DNA from: Taiwanofungus camphoratus
Taxonomy: Eukaryota; Basidiomycota; Agaricomycetes; Polyporales; Taiwanofungaceae
Direction of reading: 5' to 3'
NCBI GenBank assembly: GCA_003999685.1
Contig: CP021230.1
Span: 434,001-498,000 of the forward strand
Length of the DNA stretch: 64,000 nt
Shown: piece after piece, positions 59,251 to 64,000 of the stretch
Layout of the letters: every line of letters begins with the position of its first letter
Position numbering within the stretch: position 1 is the first letter of the stretch
The notes under the pieces: model-generated
Seen by the model: the letters and a program-made list of their open reading frames with translations, nothing else
What the model was told of the DNA's origin: nothing
The model's database searches: none
Made by a program: the position numbers and the translations under genes

Positions 59251-60295
59251 CTACCATACTGCAAATACGCCCGCCAGTAAACAGCCACCGAGGCATGCGG
59301 TCGAGAATATGCTAATGCTCTTCGGCGTCGCTGCCCAGGCATACGCCAGTATGCCAATCACTGCAAGGATGAATCCTAAAACCGCCATCCACACCGCCAA
59401 CGTATGGCACCTGCTAAGCAGTGCCACTGGCACATCTAAGATGCTGTCTTCAGCTGATGGCGCAGGCTTAAGTGCGTCCGGACGCTGTGAAAGCTTCAGG
59501 AACGAGAAAGGGCGAATGCAATGAATCGTGACGCGGCCGAAGACAGCGCTGTACGCTGCAGACGGTGGCAAATCGGTCCCGGGCTCGGTCCCGGGTTCAG
59601 GTGGCTCATCGGGAATCGGGACTGAGGGCATGAGAACAGTATTGAAAGGCGGAGAATTGCGATTGATAGGATGTCGGAGCGATGTACGCTGCTTCCCAAA
59701 CACACGCCGGCCGATGTACTTCCGGCCAAGCGTACTGATGCCTACCTCCACTTCTTGTTGGTCCGTGTCAACCAACTGCAACCGGACGAGGATGAAGGAA
59801 GCAACGAATGCCAGAATCGCTGCACACAGTTCGCTTATTGAGACTGAAGCATGAGGTTTAATTTAAGCAAAGCACACCTGAACAGACATGAAAGATCAAT
59901 GCGCCGCAAAGACTGGCGGTAGTCAGCTGGTCGACGGCACTCCAATCGCCAAGGTCAGGGTCCCCAATGCGCTCTGCACTTGAAGCAAGAGAGAAGAGAA
60001 GCGCATCGATTGAGGCGAAGAACGACGTCTACATAGTGAATACTCATTTTAAGAAAGTCTTGACACATCAATGGCAATATGACTCACAATTCCGCTGACG
60101 AGTTGTAGTCGATTGAGCCAGACCTGGACAACCGCGAGAACAGCTTGTCTTAGCTCTCCGTCGTCGCTGCCTTGGTTGTTCGCCGCAACTGATACAATGC
60201 GCGCGTTTGTATTCCTAGGTAAATAAAGAACTTGTCACGGAAAGTCACGGACACTTACACTGACGATACGAAGACCGTTTTTGTTGACTATTCAT
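59251..60295 (-). CDS. fungal multi-pass membrane protein, copy 3
   Basis: Exons on the minus strand: a short first exon from the ATG at 60295 (MNSQQKRSSYRQ), an exon with AVLAVVQVWLNRLQLVSGI, an exon TSFFASIDALLFSLASSAER to GALIFHVCSA, and a long last exon. The last exon carries AILAFVASFILVRLQLVDTD, a Pro-rich loop (PDEPPEPGTEPGTDLPP) and the final helices WMAVLGFILAVIGILAYAW and FSTACLGGCLLAGVFAVW. Four transmembrane helices in 2+2 arrangement are predicted. It is uninterrupted, unlike copy 2, to which it lies tail-to-tail. Function is unknown; the family looks restricted to fungi. Confidence 0.75.
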
Positions 60296-60913
60296 AAACA
60301 AGGTAGGGGCTGTACCTGCGTGATGCCACAATATTTTATTGCCGAAGCATTTGCTGCATGAACGCTTCTGCTTCCACCAGCAGAGACGAGCGCTTTGGGA
60401 AACCGCCGAAGACTGCAGACCGTAATGGCTCTCACTGGCAGGATAACGAGCGACCAAATTGAGGTCAAACCCGGCGCCTATGTCATGTGACAGAACGATT
60501 TCTGGAACGCCTCGATGACCCGTCTCAGACGAAAGACTCTGGTAACATCGTCGGTCTTGCCCTATGTATGAAAACCCAGGGTTCTGTGCGTTTAGTACTC
60601 CAGGACAATAACTTGATGATATCACTTTGTGTTAATGTTTAACCTGCAAGACCTTTGCCAAGTTGCAGTTGGCACGACAGACCATTTCGAGTGGGAACTC
60701 CACCATTCTGCGAAAGAAGCCGCGTCGGAGGGTTTACAGGCGTCGTAGGTCAACTCGGGATCAAGTTTCACGTCCAGAGGTAGTTGATAATATATTGGCA
60801 CTACAGATATTACAAGGTATTGGTCAATATTACGATCATCAGAGCGACCATTAATTCACATCTACAAAGCAGAGAGAGCATAACAGCAAGCACATGAATC
60901 CACAATCTAATTC
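60296..60913. other. intergenic, no gene recognised
   Basis: Between the 5' end of membrane-protein copy 3 and the 3' end of the aldehyde dehydrogenase. A minus-strand open frame (60326-60625) shows no recognisable family. Confidence 0.4.
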
Positions 60914-62822
60914 CTAGCCAGTGATAGGGTACGGTGGCGGGTTAGATGGATGAATAATGATCATCCGTACATCAGTGAAGTTATCGACGTTAAAGGACCC
61001 GTATCCCGTCGCTCCTCTACAATGGCAGTTTCGGAAGTTTCCATCAATGATGCGATCGTGGTAGCAAATGAGAAGATGGAATCGATAGACAGGTCGGAAG
61101 ACTCACCCAAGGCCTTGATGCTCTCTTGCAGCCTCAACATGTACAGTTGGGCCATTGACATTCACGCAACCTGATCGTTTTAATATCATTTTCAGTGAAT
61201 CTCTCCTCAAATGACTAGCACTAGACGACATTTACCTGAGCGAATACGCATAGCGACATCCATCGCTGCATTTATATCTTTGGTCCATACCGCCGCTGTC
61301 AGGGAGTATTCTGTATCATTCGCCAAATCAATAACCTCATCGATGGTGTCAACTTCCGCAAGCACAATAACTGCAAAGACAGCATTCTAGACATCAGACC
61401 AGCTCGATAGGGTGAAAATCAATAGCCGCACCTGGACCAAAGCTCTCCCTCTCCCACAGCCGCATTCCTGGTTTCACCCCGGTGACGATGTGTGGTTGCA
61501 CAACAGCGCCTTCGTTTTTTCCATCACCGAGTAACAGTTTTGCACCTAACTGTATCGCCTCGTTGAGCATGGACACGAGATTTTCTGCTGACGTTTGTGT
61601 GAAAAGGGCCGAAAGAGTCTTTTCTGGACCTCCCGCCTTCATTTTACTGAAGTGCATGGTGAGCGCTGATGTCAGGGCAGGAGCAACCTTTCTCTGCACA
61701 ATCACGCGTTCGGTAGACATGCAGATTTGGCCAGAATGGACCAGCGCAGATGATGTTATTGCTCGGGCGGCATGAGCAATGTCACTATCTTCGAGTACCT
61801 ATTACACTATCCACATTCAGCTGCCAAAACGACGCATTCAAAAGCACGTACAAGTACAGGAGCCTTTCCGCCCAACTCAAAGACGCAGGGTTTGAGGTAT
61901 CTCGCAGCCTCCGCAGCGATCAATTTACCGATGCAATCACTGCCAGTAAACTAATGAGCATATGGTCAGTAGTACACATCTGTATAATTATGAGATTGGT
62001 CTGACGGTTATCTTTCGCACAGCGGGGTGGGCAATCAACTCGGCCGTTCTTGCTGGAGCATCCTCTTTTGACGTATGGATGAAGTTGAGAACACCTTTCG
62101 GCAAGCCGACCTTTCGAGGACAACAAGTCTGTCATAGACCTCTAGGTATAAGGTACAGACGGACCTCGTGAAACAGTTCTGCTATGACGCCTTGAACACG
62201 AGGGCTAACTTCCGAGGACTTCAGTACGACAGTATTACCACATATTATAGGGATTGCCATGGCCCTGACTGTCAGTATGATGGGTGCATTCCAAGGCGCG
62301 ATGGAGAAGCTATTCCAAGAGATGCATCAGCGATCTATACGGTATTGGCCCCACCCAAAACAATACGGGAAAATGCCTGTACATGACACCTTGAGCCCTT
62401 CTCTGTGCTATCACTTGTCCGCCGGGTACCATGGATGGAAATGTCTCTCCTCGAAGCTGAGTTACCAAGGATGCCGCTTCATGTAAAGCCTCATCTGCAA
62501 GGTACAAATTGAAGTCGGCTACCGAAGCACCGGCGGCAGTTTCATCCTGGATGGCAGTATGGACTTTCTCTTTGAATCTTTCCGTGGAGAGGAGGTCGGC
62601 AGCCTTCAAGAAATATTTCCGCCTTGTGGAGAAGGGAGTGTGTTCCCAGATACCAAAGGCGCGAACGGCTGCCTCCACTGCGTCCTTGCAGTCTTGACTC
62701 GAAGCGGAAGCTGCAAGGGTAACGACAGCCTTGGTATATGGGTTGCGCACCGTAAAAGTGGCATGGGTACTTGCAGCACGTTCTTGGCCGTCGATATAGA
62801 GCGGTGCAAACGGGGTAGACAT
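60914..62822 (-). CDS. NAD(P)-dependent aldehyde dehydrogenase
   Basis: A multi-exon minus-strand gene starting at the ATG at 62822 (MSTPFAPLYIDGQE) and ending YPITG at 60914. Signature sites are in order: IAPWNAPIILTVRA (cofactor-binding Asn region), ITFTGSD, FELGGKAPVLV (general-base Glu), VHSGQICMSTERVIV (catalytic Cys), ESFGP and the C-terminal GATGYGSFNVDNFTD. The length is near the usual ~480-500 residues. It oxidises aldehydes to acids; the closest-looking relatives are bacterial/fungal aromatic aldehyde (salicylaldehyde/vanillin-type) dehydrogenases, which would suit a wood-decay fungus, but the substrate is inferred. No targeting signal is apparent, so it is probably cytosolic. All introns fit GT-AG. 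Confidence 0.88.
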
Positions 62823-64000
62823 GGGAGCTCAGATATAGCTGTACGTTAAATCTGCCCTCCTAGTGCTCATCCTTATATCTCGAGGCCCCCAATCAAAGTA
62901 TGGGAGTCGACTATACAAACTCATCAAAAACTAATTTGTTGACCACAGAAATCTCGACACATAGCGATGACGATCCAGGAACGACGTCTTCAATATAGTC
63001 TGAGACCGGCATCTCTTGTGACGCGTGTTGCTGTGTTACGTTAAGCTATTAACAGGCGGAGTGCTGGGGCTGTAAGTACGCCCTCTAATTAGACGGTAGC
63101 TTCCGATGACCCAGCCATGGCTTATGTCCTTAGTGGGCACTGACAATTGAACGCTTCACAGCGGATCGACTGGCATGCTTTGACCTTGCTGTCAAAACAG
63201 CGACTGGTGGCTACTGACCTGTCTGAGTCTTCGACATTACTCACTACCTCGCCCATCATACCTTGCCGAGGTTATGAGCTTTGCCACCTTCCGAGTCCCT
63301 GACAGTTACTGGTCGATAAGCATCTCCCGACTAAGACTTGTGTACAGCGGTCTTCTCGTAACTGTGAGAATGTCATGATGCGTAACCATTTGGCAAGACA
63401 ATTTGTCCAGGCCAATGATCGCCTGTTTCAATACCATCATTCTTCTTGAGTACAGGTTAGTGTGATTCTCTTCAAGTTGACAGGATAACCCTAGAACATC
63501 GCCAACGGGTGCTAGACGAATACTAAGGATCTAGATGATAAGTAAGCTCACGGCCTAACAACTCACTCTCGAGCGCAATGCCTTCAACCAGTTTCGGATA
63601 CCGCGTATGGCTGCTCCGATGTTGACTGGCACATAATTTGGCTGAAGTCAAGATGACTGCTTACATGAAATGGAGACCAGACGTTGGCCCAAAGGTCCCA
63701 TATAGTAGCCACAGCGGTGTGCAGATCCTACACAGCGATCTGTAGTGGCTCTGCTGACAGCGCCATTAGCATATTTTCGCAGGCGTCAATCAAGAGTGCT
63801 AACATACTATATAACATGAGCTGCTAGCCGCTTATGTTTACAGAAGCAAAGCAACCGTCCTCCGTTCCCATGATCCGTGCCCTGAGACCCAATCTGAGTC
63901 AGGACGTCGTTCCCTGATTTGCAAGTGTCGCGTAGACTCGGTAACTTGTGAACGCCAGCCCCAAGGGGTGGATACAGTAGCTTGGTCCAAGCATCGTAAT
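62823..64000. other. upstream of the aldehyde dehydrogenase, no gene recognised
   Basis: The first few hundred bases probably hold the aldehyde dehydrogenase promoter. The rest has stops in all frames at high density and no visible repeat or RNA gene. Confidence 0.4.

Noticed and set aside
1-64000. tRNA, rRNA, CRISPR arrays, bacterial-type operons
   Set aside because: None found by eye. The only tRNA-related sequence is the primer-binding-site-like stretch at 36671.

Overview
The window is nuclear DNA from a filamentous basidiomycete, most likely an agaricomycete and plausibly a wood-decay polypore. The reasons are gene density, many ~50-60 nt GT-AG introns with a few micro-exons, a basidiomycete-type eIF4G and TRK potassium transporter, and a gypsy lineage with a long gag (DUF4100-like) typical of Agaricomycetes. 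All exon boundaries were placed by eye from splice signals, frame continuity and family motifs. I see no tRNA, rRNA or CRISPR.

Layout. (1) 1-12046 is a transposon graveyard: a Ty3/gypsy fossil on the minus strand (1-6036, running off the left edge, with leader/LTR sequence to 8768), struck by solo LTRs of families here called A (3208-4242) and C (6037-7575). It is followed by an old solo LTR of family B (8769-12046) that carries a Tc1/mariner element (9638-11252). (2) 12047-30284 is a host gene island: a small membrane-protein gene, flavocytochrome b2-type dehydrogenase copy 1 (minus), an ~800 bp hairpin element, an isocitrate lyase/PEP mutase superfamily gene, dehydrogenase copy 2 (plus), and eIF4G. 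(3) 32162-48690 is a nest of LTR elements, each inside the next: old LTR A > LTR C > LTR B > a second LTR B > a young full-length A element (35685-47590) > solo LTR B (39395-41159). The young A element carries an antisense, intron-containing gene for a zinc-cluster protein between pol and the 3' LTR. (4) 48691-50080 holds a Copia fossil trace and two short inverted-repeat elements. (5) 50613-62822 is host again: a TRK-type K+ transporter, an unknown Cys-containing gene, two tail-to-tail paralogues of the membrane-protein family seen in region 2, and an aldehyde dehydrogenase.

Points that stand out. Every LTR insertion whose 4-bp target duplication can be read has CG in the middle (NCGN), across three LTR families. 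Older LTR copies are depleted of CpG by C-to-T/G-to-A change, in step with nesting depth. This suggests elements that insert at CpG and a host that methylates them. Two flavocytochrome b2/glyoxylate dehydrogenase-like genes flank an ICL/PEPM-family lyase, an arrangement that would fit 2-hydroxyacid or oxalate metabolism. The second dehydrogenase gene needs a 9-nt micro-exon to complete its haem motif.
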